DNA of 64,000 nucleotides from Streptomyces zhihengii (GCF_016919245.1 NZ_JAFEJA010000002.1:1-64000); one strand, 5' to 3'; counted from the first letter of the stretch, positions 26,400 to 35,789 are shown. Numbers and translations are program-made. The notes: generated by a model from the letters alone, not told the origin.

Positions 26400-27911
26400 A
26401 TGACCGTACGGCGAGTAATGGGCATCGAGACGGAGTACGGGATCTCCGTCCCCGGCCACCCGAACGCCAATGCCATGCTCACCTCGTCCCAGATCGTCAA
26501 CGCCTACGCGGCGGCGATGCACCGGGCGCGCCGCGCCCGCTGGGACTTCGAGGAGGAGAACCCGCTGCGGGACGCCCGCGGCTTCGACCTCGCGCGCGAG
26601 ACCGCCGACGCCAGCCAGCTCACCGACGAGGACATCGGCCTCGCCAACGTCATCCTCACCAACGGCGCCCGGCTCTACGTCGACCACGCCCACCCCGAGT
26701 ACAGCTCGCCCGAGGTCACCAACCCGCGGGACGCCGTCCTCTGGGACAAGGCCGGCGAGCGGATCATGGCCGAGGCCGCCGAGCGGGCCGCCCAGCTCCC
26801 CGGCGCCCAGCCCATCCATCTGTACAAGAACAACACCGACAACAAGGGCGCGTCCTACGGCACCCACGAGAACTACCTGATGAAGCGGGAGACCCCCTTC
26901 TCGGACATCGTGCGGCACCTGACGCCCTTCTTCGTCTCCCGCCAGGTCGTCACCGGCGCCGGCCGCGTGGGAATCGGCCAGGACGGGCACGACCACGGCT
27001 TCCAGATCAGCCAGCGGGCGGACTACTTCGAGGTCGAGGTCGGCCTGGAGACCACGCTCAAGCGCCCCATCATCAACACCCGCGACGAGCCCCACTCCGA
27101 CGCCGAGAAGTACCGCCGCCTCCATGTGATCATCGGCGACGCCAACCTCTCGGAGATCTCCACCTACCTCAAGCTGGGCACCACGGCGCTGGTCCTGTCG
27201 ATGATCGAGGACGGCTTCATCACCGTCGACCTCGCCGTCGAGCAGCCAGTGCGCACCCTCCACCAGGTCTCCCACGACCCGGACCTCCAGCACCTCGTCA
27301 GCCTCCGCAGCGGCCGCACCCTCACCGCCGTGCAGCTCCAGATGGAGTACTTCGAGCTCGCCCGCAAGTACGTCGAGGAGCGCTTCGGGGCGGACGCCGA
27401 CGACCAGACCAAGGACGTCCTGGCGCGCTGGGAGGACACCCTCAATCGCCTGGAGACCGATCCGATGAGCCTCGCCGGCGAGCTCGACTGGGTCGCCAAG
27501 AAGGAGCTCATGGAGGGCTACCGCCGGCGCGACGGCCTGGACTGGGACGCCGCCAGGCTCCACCTGGTGGACCTCCAGTACGCCGACGTGCGCCCCGAGA
27601 AGGGCCTGTACAACCGGCTGGCGGCCCGCGGCAGGATGAAGCGCCTGCTGGACGAGCGGGACGTCGAGCGGGCCGAGGCCAAGCCCCCGGAGGACACCCG
27701 CGCCTACTTCCGCGGCCGCTGCCTGGAGCAGTTCGCCGACGACGTGGCCGCCGCCTCCTGGGACTCGGTGATCTTCGACCTGCCGGGCCGTGACTCTCTG
27801 CAACGGGTCCCCACCCTGGAGCCGCTCCGGGGCACCCGTGAACACGTCAAGGACCTCCTGGACCGCTGCCGCACCGCGGAGGACCTGGTAAGGGTCCTGT
27901 CCGGGGGCTGA
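26400..27911 (+). CDS. dop: Depupylase/deamidase of Pup
   Basis: Converts the C-terminal glutamine of Pup to glutamate and removes Pup from substrates. 503 aa with the glutamine-synthetase-like fold shared with PafA. It begins [10 protein letters not shown] with the metal-binding glutamates, and carries the Dop-specific loop insertion ([18 protein letters not shown], residues ~50-67) absent from PafA. The ATG at 26400 follows AAGGAGGG. The 257-nt gap from arc and TAGGCT at about 26284 suggest its own promoter. Needed here because Pup ends in Gln. Confidence 0.96.
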   Translation: MTVRRVMGIETEYGISVPGHPNANAMLTSSQIVNAYAAAMHRARRARWDFEEENPLRDARGFDLARETADASQLTDEDIGLANVILTNGARLYVDHAHPEYSSPEVTNPRDAVLWDKAGERIMAEAAERAAQLPGAQPIHLYKNNTDNKGASYGTHENYLMKRETPFSDIVRHLTPFFVSRQVVTGAGRVGIGQDGHDHGFQISQRADYFEVEVGLETTLKRPIINTRDEPHSDAEKYRRLHVIIGDANLSEISTYLKLGTTALVLSMIEDGFITVDLAVEQPVRTLHQVSHDPDLQHLVSLRSGRTLTAVQLQMEYFELARKYVEERFGADADDQTKDVLARWEDTLNRLETDPMSLAGELDWVAKKELMEGYRRRDGLDWDAARLHLVDLQYADVRPEKGLYNRLAARGRMKRLLDERDVERAEAKPPEDTRAYFRGRCLEQFADDVAAASWDSVIFDLPGRDSLQRVPTLEPLRGTREHVKDLLDRCRTAEDLVRVLSGG

Positions 27912-27920
27912 AACGGCTCC

Positions 27921-27952
27921 CGTCCGGGAATCATGAAGGCAGGTCCCGGACG
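27921..27952 (+). terminator. Hairpin after dop
   Basis: CGTCCGGGA (27921-27929) pairs perfectly with TCCCGGACG (27944-27952) across a 14-nt loop, ten bases after the dop stop codon. Confidence 0.5.
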
Positions 27953-28031
27953 CCGAGCAGCAGCCGGGCCGATGTCGGAACCGGCTTGTAGGGTCTGATC
28001 AGATACGTCGAACCGAAGCGGGGTGAGGTGG

Positions 28032-28250
28032 ATGGCGACCAAGGACACCGGCGGCGGACAGCAGAAGGCCACGCGTTCCACGGAGGAGGTCGAGGAGCAG
28101 GCGCAGGACGCGCAGGCTGCCGAGGACCTCAAGGAGCGCCAGGAGAAGTTGTCGGACGACGTCGACTCCGTCCTGGACGAGATCGACGACGTCCTCGAGG
28201 AGAACGCCGAGGACTTCGTCCGGTCCTTCGTGCAAAAGGGCGGCCAGTAG
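28032..28250 (+). CDS. pup: Prokaryotic ubiquitin-like protein Pup
   Basis: 72 aa small acidic modifier that is ligated to lysines of target proteins by PafA. The central region is a Glu/Asp-rich coiled-coil segment that docks on Arc. The C-terminus is QKGGQ, so the terminal Gln must be deamidated by Dop before ligation. The ATG at 28032 follows GGGTGAGGTGG. A -10-like TAGGGT lies at 27989-27994. It is followed not directly by prcB but by a strong 18-bp hairpin. Confidence 0.97.
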   Translation: MATKDTGGGQQKATRSTEEVEEQAQDAQAAEDLKERQEKLSDDVDSVLDEIDDVLEENAEDFVRSFVQKGGQ

Positions 28251-28360
28251 GGGCCGTCGCCCTTCGGATCGAAGACGGGCGGGGTGTCCGGCCGAGGTGG
28301 CGTGCGCGGTGCGGCCCGGCCGCGCCGCGCACGGGACCGGCAGCTGGCGTGACGGCTCAC

Positions 28361-28403
28361 GGCACCTGCTCCCGGCGGCCTCGGCCCGCCGGGAGCAGGT
28401 GCC
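28361..28403 (+). terminator. Strong 18-bp hairpin between pup and prcB
   Basis: A perfect 18-bp stem (28361-28378 with 28386-28403) and a 7-nt loop lie 110 nt after the pup stop codon. No T-run follows, as is common in Streptomyces. It is placed to separate pup transcripts from prcBA. Confidence 0.7.
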
Positions 28404-28470
28404 GCGCACCGCTCCGGAGGCGGCCGGCACGCGCCCGCCGCGGGAACCCCCACGATCCGCCCGGACGGCT

Positions 28471-28659
28471 TGTCCCGGGCATGTGGATCACCGCCACGAG
28501 ACGGGTAGGGTCCGTGGCGTACTGTGCTTCAACTGCAATTCGGCCATCGGCAAGTTGGGGGACGATCCAGACACCCTGCGTCGGGCCGTCGCATACCTGG
28601 AGGGAAACGCGTGGAAGCCAACACTCGTAGCACCGGGCGTCTACCAGCTGCCTTCCTGA
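28471..28659 (+). pseudogene. Endonuclease VII-type HNH remnant overlapping prcB
   Basis: The frame encodes [16 protein letters not shown], then [16 protein letters not shown] and a helical tail: the C-terminal half of the recombination endonuclease VII (HNH) family, with the HVDH catalytic core and one CxxC pair. The N-terminal part with the other zinc cysteines is not found in any frame; the upstream stretch is occupied by the 18-bp hairpin. An open frame to 28297 is not protein-like. From memory, S. coelicolor has a gene of this family (SCO1645) in this spot. The last 49 nt overlap prcB, so residual translation may be coupled to prcB. A short functional protein starting at GTG 28483 cannot be excluded. 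Confidence 0.65.
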
Positions 28660-29456
28660 CGCCGGGATCGTCGTCCTTCATGGACTTCCTGGGCGCGCAC
28701 TCGCCCGACCTGCTCCCCGGCAACCGCGCCCTGCCGCCCGTGCAGGGTGCGATCGAGGCGCCGCACGGCACGACGATCGTGGCGACGACCTTCCCGGGGG
28801 GTGTGGTGCTCGCCGGTGACCGGCGCGCCACGATGGGCAACATGATCGCCCAGCGGGACATCGAGAAGGTCTTCCCGGCCGACGAGTACTCGGCGGTGGG
28901 CATCGCCGGCACCGCGGGGCTCGCGGTGGAGATGGTGAAGCTCTTCCAGCTGGAGCTGGAGCACTTCGAGAAGGTCGAGGGCGTCCAGCTCTCGCTGGAG
29001 GGCAAGGCGAACCGCCTGTCGACGATGATCCGGAGCAACCTCGGCCTGGCCATGCAGGGCCTGGCCGTGGTCCCGCTGTTCGCCGGGTTCGACGTGGACC
29101 GGGAGAAGGGCCGGATCTTCTCCTACGACGTCACGGGCGGCCGCTCCGAGGAGACGGGGTACGCGGCGACCGGGTCCGGGTCGATCTTCGCGCGGAGCGC
29201 GATGAAGAAGCTCTACCGCGACGACCTCACCGAACAGGAGGCGACGACGCTGGTCGTCCAGGCGCTGTACGACGCCGCCGACGACGACTCCGCGACGGGC
29301 GGGCCGGATGTCGCGCGGCGTATCTATCCGATCGTCACGGTCATCACGGACGAGGGGTACCGCAGGCTGACGGAGGAGGAGTCGTCCGGGATCGCGAGCT
29401 CGATCCTGGAGCGCCGGCTCTCGCAGCCCGACGGACCGCGTGCCGCGTTGCTCTGA
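28611..29456 (+). CDS. prcB: 20S proteasome subunit beta, precursor
   Basis: Catalytic subunit of the actinobacterial 20S core. 281 aa with a 53-residue propeptide ending APHG, cleaved to expose nucleophile T54 (TTIVA). The mature part has the usual active-site context GDRRATMG with the catalytic lysine region. The GTG at 28611 behind GGAGGG gives the N-terminus [15 protein letters not shown], which I recall for Streptomyces PrcB. The start lies inside the endonuclease VII remnant. prcA follows after 38 nt. Confidence 0.96.
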   Translation: MEANTRSTGRLPAAFLTPGSSSFMDFLGAHSPDLLPGNRALPPVQGAIEAPHGTTIVATTFPGGVVLAGDRRATMGNMIAQRDIEKVFPADEYSAVGIAGTAGLAVEMVKLFQLELEHFEKVEGVQLSLEGKANRLSTMIRSNLGLAMQGLAVVPLFAGFDVDREKGRIFSYDVTGGRSEETGYAATGSGSIFARSAMKKLYRDDLTEQEATTLVVQALYDAADDDSATGGPDVARRIYPIVTVITDEGYRRLTEEESSGIASSILERRLSQPDGPRAALL

Positions 29457-29494
29457 TGATGTTTTCGCCTTCGACAGAAAGGGACGGATAGCCG

Positions 29495-30262
29495 GTGTCG
29501 ACGCCGTTCTATGTCTCACCCCAGCAGGCGATGGCCGACCGGGCGGAATACGCCCGCAAGGGTATCGCCCGTGGTCGCAGCCTTGTTGTCCTCCAGTACA
29601 CCGACGGCATCGTCTTCGTCGGCGAGAATCCGTCCCGTGCCCTGCACAAGTTCAGCGAGATCTACGACCGGATCGGTTTCGCGGCGGCGGGCAAGTACAA
29701 CGAGTACGAGAACCTGCGGATCGGCGGTGTGCGCTACGCGGATCTGCGCGGCTACACCTACGACCGCGACGACGTGACGGCCCGTGGTCTGGCGAACGTG
29801 TACGCCCAGACGCTGGGCACGATCTTCTCCAGCGCGGGCGAGAAGCCGTACGAGGTGGAGCTGGTGGTCGCCGAGGTCGGTGACGCGCCGGAGGGCGACC
29901 AGATCTACCGGCTGCCGCACGACGGTTCCATCGTGGACGAGCACGGCTCGGTCGCGGTGGGCGGCAACGCGGAGCAGATCAGCGGGTACCTCGACCAGCG
30001 TCACCGTGACGGGATGTCGCTGGCGGAGGCCCTGAAGCTGGCGGTGCAGGCGCTGTCCAGCCAGGCCAACGGCAGCGACCGGGAGATTCCCGCGGAGCGG
30101 CTGGAGGTCGCGGTCCTGGACCGGACGCGGCCGCAGCAGCGGAAGTTCAAGCGGATCGTGGGCCGGCAGCTGTCGCGGCTGCTGGAGGCCGAGGAGGCCG
30201 CCACGGCGCCGACGGACGCGCCGTCCGACGAGGCGGAGGACTCGCCGGAGGGCGAGGAGTAG
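29495..30262 (+). CDS. prcA: 20S proteasome subunit alpha
   Basis: Structural subunit forming the outer rings and the gate of the 20S core; binds the Arc tail. 255 aa, starting with the gate segment [22 protein letters not shown] and proceeding through the N-terminal nucleophile-hydrolase fold without a catalytic Thr. The C-terminus is an acidic, probably flexible tail. The GTG at 29495 follows AAAGGGA. It is the last gene of the prcBA unit, ended by a hairpin before the converging LacI gene. Confidence 0.96.
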   Translation: MSTPFYVSPQQAMADRAEYARKGIARGRSLVVLQYTDGIVFVGENPSRALHKFSEIYDRIGFAAAGKYNEYENLRIGGVRYADLRGYTYDRDDVTARGLANVYAQTLGTIFSSAGEKPYEVELVVAEVGDAPEGDQIYRLPHDGSIVDEHGSVAVGGNAEQISGYLDQRHRDGMSLAEALKLAVQALSSQANGSDREIPAERLEVAVLDRTRPQQRKFKRIVGRQLSRLLEAEEAATAPTDAPSDEAEDSPEGEE

Positions 30263-30279
30263 GCCCGCGCGACGGTCGA

Positions 30280-30313
30280 GTGCCCCCGTGCCGCCCTGGC
30301 GGTCCGGGGGCAC
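30280..30313. terminator. Bidirectional hairpin between prcA and the LacI gene
   Basis: GTGCCCCCG (30280-30288) pairs perfectly with CGGGGGCAC (30305-30313), enclosing a small inner CCGCC/GGCGG stem. It lies between converging genes. Confidence 0.7.
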
Positions 30314-30325
30314 TTCGCTGTCCGC

Positions 30326-31360
30326 TCAGGCCGGGGGCGGGGCGCTGGAGCCGCGGACGACGAGTTCGACGGGGAGGCTGTCCTGCTGGGGCGGGCGGTC
30401 GCCGAGGACGGCGAGCAGGGCGGCCATGCCGCGCCGGCCGATCTCCTCGGCCGGGAGGCGGACGGTGGTGAGCTCCGGTTCGAGGGCGGTGGCGAGGGCC
30501 AGGTCGTCGAAGCCGGTGACGGAGAGGTCGGCGGGCACGCGCAGGCCGAGCCGGCGGGCGGCCTTGCAGGCGCCGGCGGCCAGGATGTCGTCGTCGCAGA
30601 GCAGGGCGGTGGGGCGAGGGCCGGGGGCGGTGAGGGCTCTCTCGGCGGCCTCCCGGCCCGCGTTCACGTCGAGGGCGGCGGTGACGGTGCGCAGCTCGGT
30701 ACCGGGGGTCCCGGCGACGGCGGTGTGCAGGGCCCGGGCGCGGGCGTCGAAGGTCCAGGACTCGACGGCGGAGGCGAGGTGGACGATGCGCCGGTGGCCG
30801 AGGGCGATCAGGTGGCCGGCGATCTGGCGCATGCCGTCGGCGATGTCGAGGTTGACGTGGGCGGCGACGCCGGGTTCCGCGGGGTCGCTGTCGAGCATCA
30901 CCAGGGGGAGGTCGGCTCCGCGGATGGCGCCGAGCGCTTCGGCGGCCATGGAGGAGGCGATGACGCCGTCCAGGGCGGCGCGGGCGGAGGCGAAGGGGTC
31001 GCGGGCGGGGCCGGTGCCGTCGGGGGAGGGGTACAGGACGACGCCGAAGCCGTGCTGTTCGGCGACGGCGGATGCGCCGGTGTGGACGCGGGCGAAGAAC
31101 TCGTTGGTGAGCGCCGGGACCACGAGCAGGGCCGTCCTGGTGCGTCCGAGGCGCAGGTTGCGGGCGGCCAGGTTGGGCCGGTAGCCGAGGTCGCGGGCGG
31201 CGTCGCGGACGAGTGCCGCGGTGCGCTCGGAGACCCGGCCGCGCCACTTCTCGCCGAGTACCAGGGAGACGGTGGCCTGGGAGACGCCCGCGGCGCGGGC
31301 GACGTCCTTGCTGGTGGGCCGGGCGGGCGCGGGGAGCGGGCGGGGGGTGGGAGGTGCCAT
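30326..31360 (-). CDS. LacI-family transcriptional regulator
   Basis: 344 aa. The LacI helix-turn-helix (TSKDVARAAGVSQATVSLVLG) covers residues ~17-37, followed by a periplasmic-binding-like effector domain. ATG 31360 gives the usual short N-terminal lead; the frame continues to 31435 without a better start. It is divergent from an MFS transporter gene, and a CG-centred near-palindrome lies between them. This pair interrupts the prcBA-pafA order, and also does so in S. coelicolor as I recall (SCO1642/SCO1641). The ligand is unknown. Confidence 0.9.
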   Translation of the reverse strand: MAPPTPRPLPAPARPTSKDVARAAGVSQATVSLVLGEKWRGRVSERTAALVRDAARDLGYRPNLAARNLRLGRTRTALLVVPALTNEFFARVHTGASAVAEQHGFGVVLYPSPDGTGPARDPFASARAALDGVIASSMAAEALGAIRGADLPLVMLDSDPAEPGVAAHVNLDIADGMRQIAGHLIALGHRRIVHLASAVESWTFDARARALHTAVAGTPGTELRTVTAALDVNAGREAAERALTAPGPRPTALLCDDDILAAGACKAARRLGLRVPADLSVTGFDDLALATALEPELTTVRLPAEEIGRRGMAALLAVLGDRPPQQDSLPVELVVRGSSAPPPA

Positions 31361-31453
31361 GGATGCCCGTTCTCGGCCGCTCGGGGTGTGACGCGTCCGG
31401 AGGGGCGGCTCGGTGGACCCCCGGACTGTGGTCATGGTACGTATGGAGCATCA

Positions 31454-31469
31454 GGTTATACGTAAAACC
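31454..31469. promoter_or_regulatory. Putative LacI-family operator GGTTATACGTAAAACC
   Basis: A 16-bp dyad with one mismatched pair and the central CG typical of LacI-family sites. It lies 94 nt upstream of the regulator and 31 nt upstream of the MFS start, in a locally AT-rich stretch. Confidence 0.55.
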
Positions 31470-31499
31470 TTGGCAGGGCCGGGGGAGAGGGGGAGCCGC

Positions 31500-32771
31500 A
31501 TGGCGGCCGGGTACGCGGACATCCTCAAGGCGCCGCATGCCGCGCGCCTGCTGGCGGGCACACTCGTCGGCAGGCTGCCCAACGCCACCGCGCACATCGC
31601 GATCGTGCTCTTCACCCGCGCCGAGGGCGGCAGCTACACGCTGGCCGGCGTGCTGGCCGCCGTGTACGGGCTCGCCACCGCCGTGGGCCAGCCGCTCCTC
31701 GGCCGTGCCGTCGACCTCTACGGCCAGCCCCGGGTCCAGCTGCCCGCGGCCGTCCTGTCGGGCCTCGGCATGCTGTGGCTCGCGCTCGCGGGCACGGGTT
31801 CGCTGCCCGTCGCGTACGCGGCGGTGACGGTGGCCGGTCTCTTCACCCCGCCCCTGGAAGGCGGGCTGCGGGCGCTGTGGCCGAATGTGCTCGGTCACCA
31901 GGACCGGGTGCACCGGGCCTACGCCATGGACGCGGTCGCCCAGGAGATCCTCTTCACCCTCGGTCCGCTGCTGGTGACGCTGATCGTGGCCATCGCCTCG
32001 CCGGGGGCGGCGCTGCTGGTGATCAACGCCGTCGGGGTGCTCGGCGCGCTGTCCGTGGTGCTGTCCGAGCCCTCCCGCGCCTGGCGTTCGGCGCCGCGCG
32101 AGGCCCACTGGCTGGGCGCGCTGCGCTCCGGCGGGCTGCTGTCGCTGCTCGGCGCGTTCTTCTTCGTCGGTCTCGCCCTCGGGTCGATCACGGTGGCCGG
32201 GGTGGCGTACGCGGACGACCACGGCAGCGACTCGGTGTACGGCTGGCTGATGGCCGCGCTGGGCCTCGGCGCGCTGCTGGGCGGCCTGGTGTACGGGGCG
32301 CGGCAGTGGACGGGGGAGCCGGAGCGCAGGCTGCGGGTGATCGTCGCCCTGCTCGCGCTCGGGTACCTGCCGCTGGTGCTGACCCCCGGTGTGGCCGCGA
32401 TGACGGCGCTGTCCGTCCTCGCCGGTGTGTTCCTGGCACCGGCCCTCGCCTGCGCGTTCATCGTGGTGGACCGGCACGCGCCGCGGGGCACCGTCACCGA
32501 GGCGTTCTCGTGGCTGGTGACCACCTTCGGCGTCGGTGCCGCGGTGGGCACCGGGGTGGCGGGGCCGGCCGTCGAGGGCGGCGGCACGGCGTGGGGGTTC
32601 GCGGTCGCGGGGGCAGGGGGTTTCGCCGCGCTGCTGGTCCTGATGGCCACTCAGCGTGTGCTGTCCGCCCCGCCCGCCGCCGAGGGCGCCGCGCCGCCGG
32701 TGGACGGCTCGGAGGAAAATGATCGAAACGGTGCCGCCCAACCCGGTTTCAGCTCAGGCCGTGAGGCGTAA
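31500..32771 (+). CDS. MFS transporter
   Basis: 423 aa with about twelve membrane segments, a DHA-like efflux layout and the loop after segment 2 reading GRAVDLYGQPR, close to the MFS motif A. The substrate is unknown. The ATG at 31500 follows GAGAGGGGGA; an in-frame ATG at 31443 would place the operator inside the gene. Probably repressed by the divergent LacI regulator. Its stop codon TAA overlaps the candidate pafA -10 hexamer. Confidence 0.88.
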   Translation: MAAGYADILKAPHAARLLAGTLVGRLPNATAHIAIVLFTRAEGGSYTLAGVLAAVYGLATAVGQPLLGRAVDLYGQPRVQLPAAVLSGLGMLWLALAGTGSLPVAYAAVTVAGLFTPPLEGGLRALWPNVLGHQDRVHRAYAMDAVAQEILFTLGPLLVTLIVAIASPGAALLVINAVGVLGALSVVLSEPSRAWRSAPREAHWLGALRSGGLLSLLGAFFFVGLALGSITVAGVAYADDHGSDSVYGWLMAALGLGALLGGLVYGARQWTGEPERRLRVIVALLALGYLPLVLTPGVAAMTALSVLAGVFLAPALACAFIVVDRHAPRGTVTEAFSWLVTTFGVGAAVGTGVAGPAVEGGGTAWGFAVAGAGGFAALLVLMATQRVLSAPPAAEGAAPPVDGSEENDRNGAAQPGFSSGREA

Positions 32772-32774
32772 TGT
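32769..32774 (+). promoter_or_regulatory. -10 hexamer TAATGT, probable leaderless promoter of pafA
   Basis: TAATGT fits TANNNT, overlaps the MFS stop codon, and ends six bases before the pafA ATG. pafA has no ribosome-binding site in the nine bases that separate it from the MFS gene, so leaderless transcription from this hexamer explains its expression. Confidence 0.5.
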
Positions 32775-32780
32775 TCAGAC

Positions 32781-34142
32781 ATGGACCGCCGCATTTTCGG
32801 GCTGGAGAACGAGTACGGCGTCACGTGCACGTTCAGGGGACAGCGCCGACTGTCACCTGACGAAGTGGCGCGCTACCTCTTCCGCCGTGTCGTGTCATGG
32901 GGCCGCAGCAGCAATGTCTTTCTGCGGAACGGCGCCCGTCTGTACCTCGACGTGGGATCGCATCCGGAATACGCAACGCCGGAATGCGACAACGTGACCG
33001 AACTGGTCACGCACGACAAGGCGGGCGAGCGCATTCTCGAGGGCCTGCTCGTCGACGCCGAACGCCGCCTGCACGAGGAGGGAATCGCGGGCGACGTCTA
33101 CCTCTTCAAGAACAACACCGACTCGGCGGGAAACTCCTACGGCTGCCACGAGAACTATCTCGTGGCCCGGCACGGAGAGTTCTCCCGGCTGGCCGACATC
33201 CTGATTCCGTTCCTGGTGACGCGGCAGCTCATCTGCGGCGCCGGCAAGGTGCTGCAGACCCCCCGCGGCGCGGTGTTCTGCGTCAGCCAGCGTGCCGAGC
33301 ACATCTGGGAAGGCGTCAGCTCGGCGACCACCCGTTCGCGCCCGATCATCAACACCCGTGACGAGCCGCACGCCGACGCGGAGCGGTACCGCCGCCTCCA
33401 TGTCATCGTCGGCGACTCGAACATGTCCGAGACGACCATGCTGCTCAAGGTCGGCGCCACCGACCTGGTGCTCCGCATGATCGAGGCGGGCACGGTGATG
33501 CGCGACCTCACCCTGGAGAACCCGATCCGGGCCATCCGCGAGGTCAGCCACGACATAACGGGCCAGCGCAAGGTCCGTCTGGCCAGCGGCCGGGAGGCCT
33601 CGGCGCTCGAGGTGCAGCGCGAGTACTACGAGAAGGCCGTCGACTTCGTCGACCGCCGCGGCATCCGCACGGGCACGGTCGCCCAGGTGCTGGAGCTGTG
33701 GGGCCGCACGCTCGACGCGATCGAGGCCGAGGACCTCGACCGCATCGGCACCGAGATCGACTGGGTCATGAAGTACAAGCTCATCGAGCGGTACCGCGCC
33801 AAGAACAACATGACCATGTCCCACCCGAGGGTCGCGCAGATAGACCTCGCCTACCACGACATCCACCGCCGGCGGGGGCTGTACTACCTGCTGGAGCGCA
33901 AGGGCCAGGCCGCCCGCATCTGCAACGACCTGAAGATCTTCGAGGGCAAGTCCGTGCCCCCGCAGACCACCAGGGCGCGGCTGCGCGGCGACTTCATCCG
34001 GCGGGCGCAGGAGCAGCGCCGGGACTTCACCGTCGACTGGGTGCACCTCAAGCTCAACGACCAGGCACAGCGGACCGTGCTCTGCAAGGACCCGTTCCGG
34101 TCGGTGGACGACCGGGTGGAAAAGCTGATCGCCGGTATGTAG
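32781..34142 (+). CDS. pafA: Pup ligase
   Basis: Phosphorylates the C-terminal glutamate of deamidated Pup and couples it to substrate lysines. 453 aa, glutamine-synthetase-like, beginning [14 protein letters not shown] with the conserved metal-binding glutamate pair, and lacking the loop insertion that marks Dop. The sequence is otherwise colinear with dop in this window (for example [18 protein letters not shown] against [18 protein letters not shown]). The start ATG 32781 has no ribosome site but a well-spaced -10 hexamer. Confidence 0.97.
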   Translation: MDRRIFGLENEYGVTCTFRGQRRLSPDEVARYLFRRVVSWGRSSNVFLRNGARLYLDVGSHPEYATPECDNVTELVTHDKAGERILEGLLVDAERRLHEEGIAGDVYLFKNNTDSAGNSYGCHENYLVARHGEFSRLADILIPFLVTRQLICGAGKVLQTPRGAVFCVSQRAEHIWEGVSSATTRSRPIINTRDEPHADAERYRRLHVIVGDSNMSETTMLLKVGATDLVLRMIEAGTVMRDLTLENPIRAIREVSHDITGQRKVRLASGREASALEVQREYYEKAVDFVDRRGIRTGTVAQVLELWGRTLDAIEAEDLDRIGTEIDWVMKYKLIERYRAKNNMTMSHPRVAQIDLAYHDIHRRRGLYYLLERKGQAARICNDLKIFEGKSVPPQTTRARLRGDFIRRAQEQRRDFTVDWVHLKLNDQAQRTVLCKDPFRSVDDRVEKLIAGM

Positions 34143-34163
34143 CACGAATCCCGGAACGTCACT

Positions 34164-34194
34164 CGGGCCCCGTACGTTTCTCGTGCGGGGCCCG
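34164..34194 (+). terminator. Hairpin terminator after pafA
   Basis: A 13-bp stem with one G-U pair (34164-34176 with 34182-34194) and the loop TTTCT, 22 nt after the pafA stop. The following TAGAGT (34205-34210) is a candidate -10 for the FKBP gene. Confidence 0.7.
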
Positions 34195-34250
34195 GGGCAC
34201 GCCCTAGAGTGTCCCGGACCCGAATGTGACGTTAGAGATCTGAGGAACAC

Positions 34251-35195
34251 GTGCGCCGACTTGCCGGCCTGATCGTCGCCCCGCTTCTGCTGTTGTCGGT
34301 AGTCGCGTGCGGCAGCGAGGACAAGGCCTCCGACTCCGCCTCCTCCCAGGGCGGGCTGCCCGCCATCACCGCCGGAGCCGCCTTCGGCGAGAAGCCGACG
34401 CTGGCGAAGGGCGAGGGGGACCCGCCGAAGGAGCTGAAGACCGAGGTCATCAGCGAGGGCGACGGCGCCACCCTGAAGAAGGGCGACCAGATCCAGGTCA
34501 ACTATCTGGGTCAGACCTGGGACTCCGACGAGCCGTTCGACAACAGCTTCGACAAGAAGCAGCCCTTCGATCTCACGCTCGGGGCCGGTCAGGTCATCAA
34601 GGGCTGGGACCAGGGCCTGGAGGGCAAGAAGGTCGGCAGCCGGGTCGAGATGTCGATCCCGCCGGAGCTCGGCTACGGCGACCAGGGCCAGGGCCCGATC
34701 AAGGCGAACTCCACGCTGGTCTTCGTGGTGGACATCCTGAAGTCGACCACCGTGCCGACGTCCGCCAAGGGCACCGAGGTGGCCCAGGACAACATCGACC
34801 TGCCCAAGGTCGGCACCAACACCGACGGCAAGGCGCCCTCGCTCACCGTGCCCGACAAGGACGCGCCCACCAAGCTCGTCTCGAACTACGTCATCGAGGG
34901 GGACGGCCCGGCCGTCAAGAAGACGGACACGCTCGCCGTCGCCTACAAGGGTGTGCTGTGGAAGGGCGGCAAGGAGTTCGACAGCAGCTACGCCCGCGGC
35001 GGCGCTCCGGTCAGCTTCCCGCTCGCGCAGGTCATCCCGGGCTGGCAGCAGGGCCTGGAGGGCAAGAAGGTCGGCAGCCGGGTGATGCTGGTGATCCCGC
35101 CGGACCTGGCCTACGGCGACCAGGAGCAGCAGGGCATCCCCGCCAAGTCCACGCTGGTCTTCTCCGTCGACATCCTTTCCGCCTCCGGTTCCTGA
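34251..35195 (+). CDS. FKBP-type peptidyl-prolyl isomerase lipoprotein, two domains
   Basis: 314 aa exported prolyl isomerase. The signal peptide ends in a lipobox VVAC with the lipidated cysteine at residue 20, then a Ser/Ala linker. Two FKBP domains follow at about residues 75-165 and 225-312, each with the core pattern of a FDxS segment, VI.GW and a G.YGDQ loop. It is presumably attached to the outer face of the membrane, assisting folding of secreted proteins. The GTG at 34251 follows TGAGGA. A single-domain paralogue follows. Confidence 0.93.
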   Translation: MRRLAGLIVAPLLLLSVVACGSEDKASDSASSQGGLPAITAGAAFGEKPTLAKGEGDPPKELKTEVISEGDGATLKKGDQIQVNYLGQTWDSDEPFDNSFDKKQPFDLTLGAGQVIKGWDQGLEGKKVGSRVEMSIPPELGYGDQGQGPIKANSTLVFVVDILKSTTVPTSAKGTEVAQDNIDLPKVGTNTDGKAPSLTVPDKDAPTKLVSNYVIEGDGPAVKKTDTLAVAYKGVLWKGGKEFDSSYARGGAPVSFPLAQVIPGWQQGLEGKKVGSRVMLVIPPDLAYGDQEQQGIPAKSTLVFSVDILSASGS

Positions 35196-35280
35196 GAGCC
35201 GACACGGCCCTGAGCGGCCGGGACGTTCTGAGAGACTGTCCCGGCCCAGTCGACAAGCAGAACCGCAAGGAGCACCTTCC

Positions 35281-35652
35281 GTGAGCATCGAGAAGCCCGA
35301 GATCGACTTCCCGGGCGGCGAGCCGCCGGCCGACCTGGAGATCAAGGAGATCTGGGAGGGCGACGGCCAGGAGGCCAAGGCCGGCGACACGGTCCAGGTC
35401 CACTACGTGGGCGTGGCCTTCTCCACCGGCGAGGAGTTCGACTCCTCCTGGAACCGCGGCACCCCGCTCGGCTTCAAGCTGGGCGCCGGTCAGGTCATCT
35501 CCGGATGGGACCGCGGCATCCAGGGCATGAAGGTCGGCGGCCGCCGCCAGCTGACCATCCCGGCGCACCTCGCGTACGGCGACCGCGGCGCCGGCCGCTC
35601 CATCGCCCCGGGCGAGACGCTGATCTTCGTCTGCGACCTGGTCGCGGTCTGA
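35281..35652 (+). CDS. FKBP-type peptidyl-prolyl isomerase
   Basis: 123 aa single-domain cytosolic isomerase with no signal peptide. The active-site residues are in EFDSSW, VISGWDRG and LAYGDRG. The GTG at 35281 follows AAGGAG. It lies 85 nt after the two-domain lipoprotein, so duplication is likely. A T-tailed terminator separates it from pafB. Confidence 0.94.
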   Translation: MSIEKPEIDFPGGEPPADLEIKEIWEGDGQEAKAGDTVQVHYVGVAFSTGEEFDSSWNRGTPLGFKLGAGQVISGWDRGIQGMKVGGRRQLTIPAHLAYGDRGAGRSIAPGETLIFVCDLVAV

Positions 35653-35682
35653 GGGAGTGCCGCGGCGCCCGGCGCCGTGTGA

Positions 35683-35721
35683 CGAGGGCCCGCGCCGGGA
35701 AGGCGTGGGCCCTCGCTTTTG
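35683..35721 (+). terminator. Rho-independent terminator after the FKBP gene
   Basis: A 14-bp stem with one mismatch (35683-35696 with 35702-35715), a 5-nt loop, then CTTTTG: the only terminator here with an obvious T-run besides the one at 58935. Confidence 0.85.
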
Positions 35722-35789
35722 TCCGGACACCCCGGGGCGGTACGGTCGACGGGCACAGGGCACTCCATAAGAAGAGGTGAAGGGCGTCG

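Noticed and set aside
28297-28470. N-terminal extension of the endonuclease VII frame from GTG 28297
   Set aside because: The translation is not protein-like and contains the arms of the 18-bp hairpin; no zinc cysteines of the family appear in any frame.
31443-31445. ATG 31443 as start of the MFS transporter
   Set aside because: It would put the putative LacI operator inside the coding region, and it lacks a ribosome site; ATG 31500 follows a purine-rich site.
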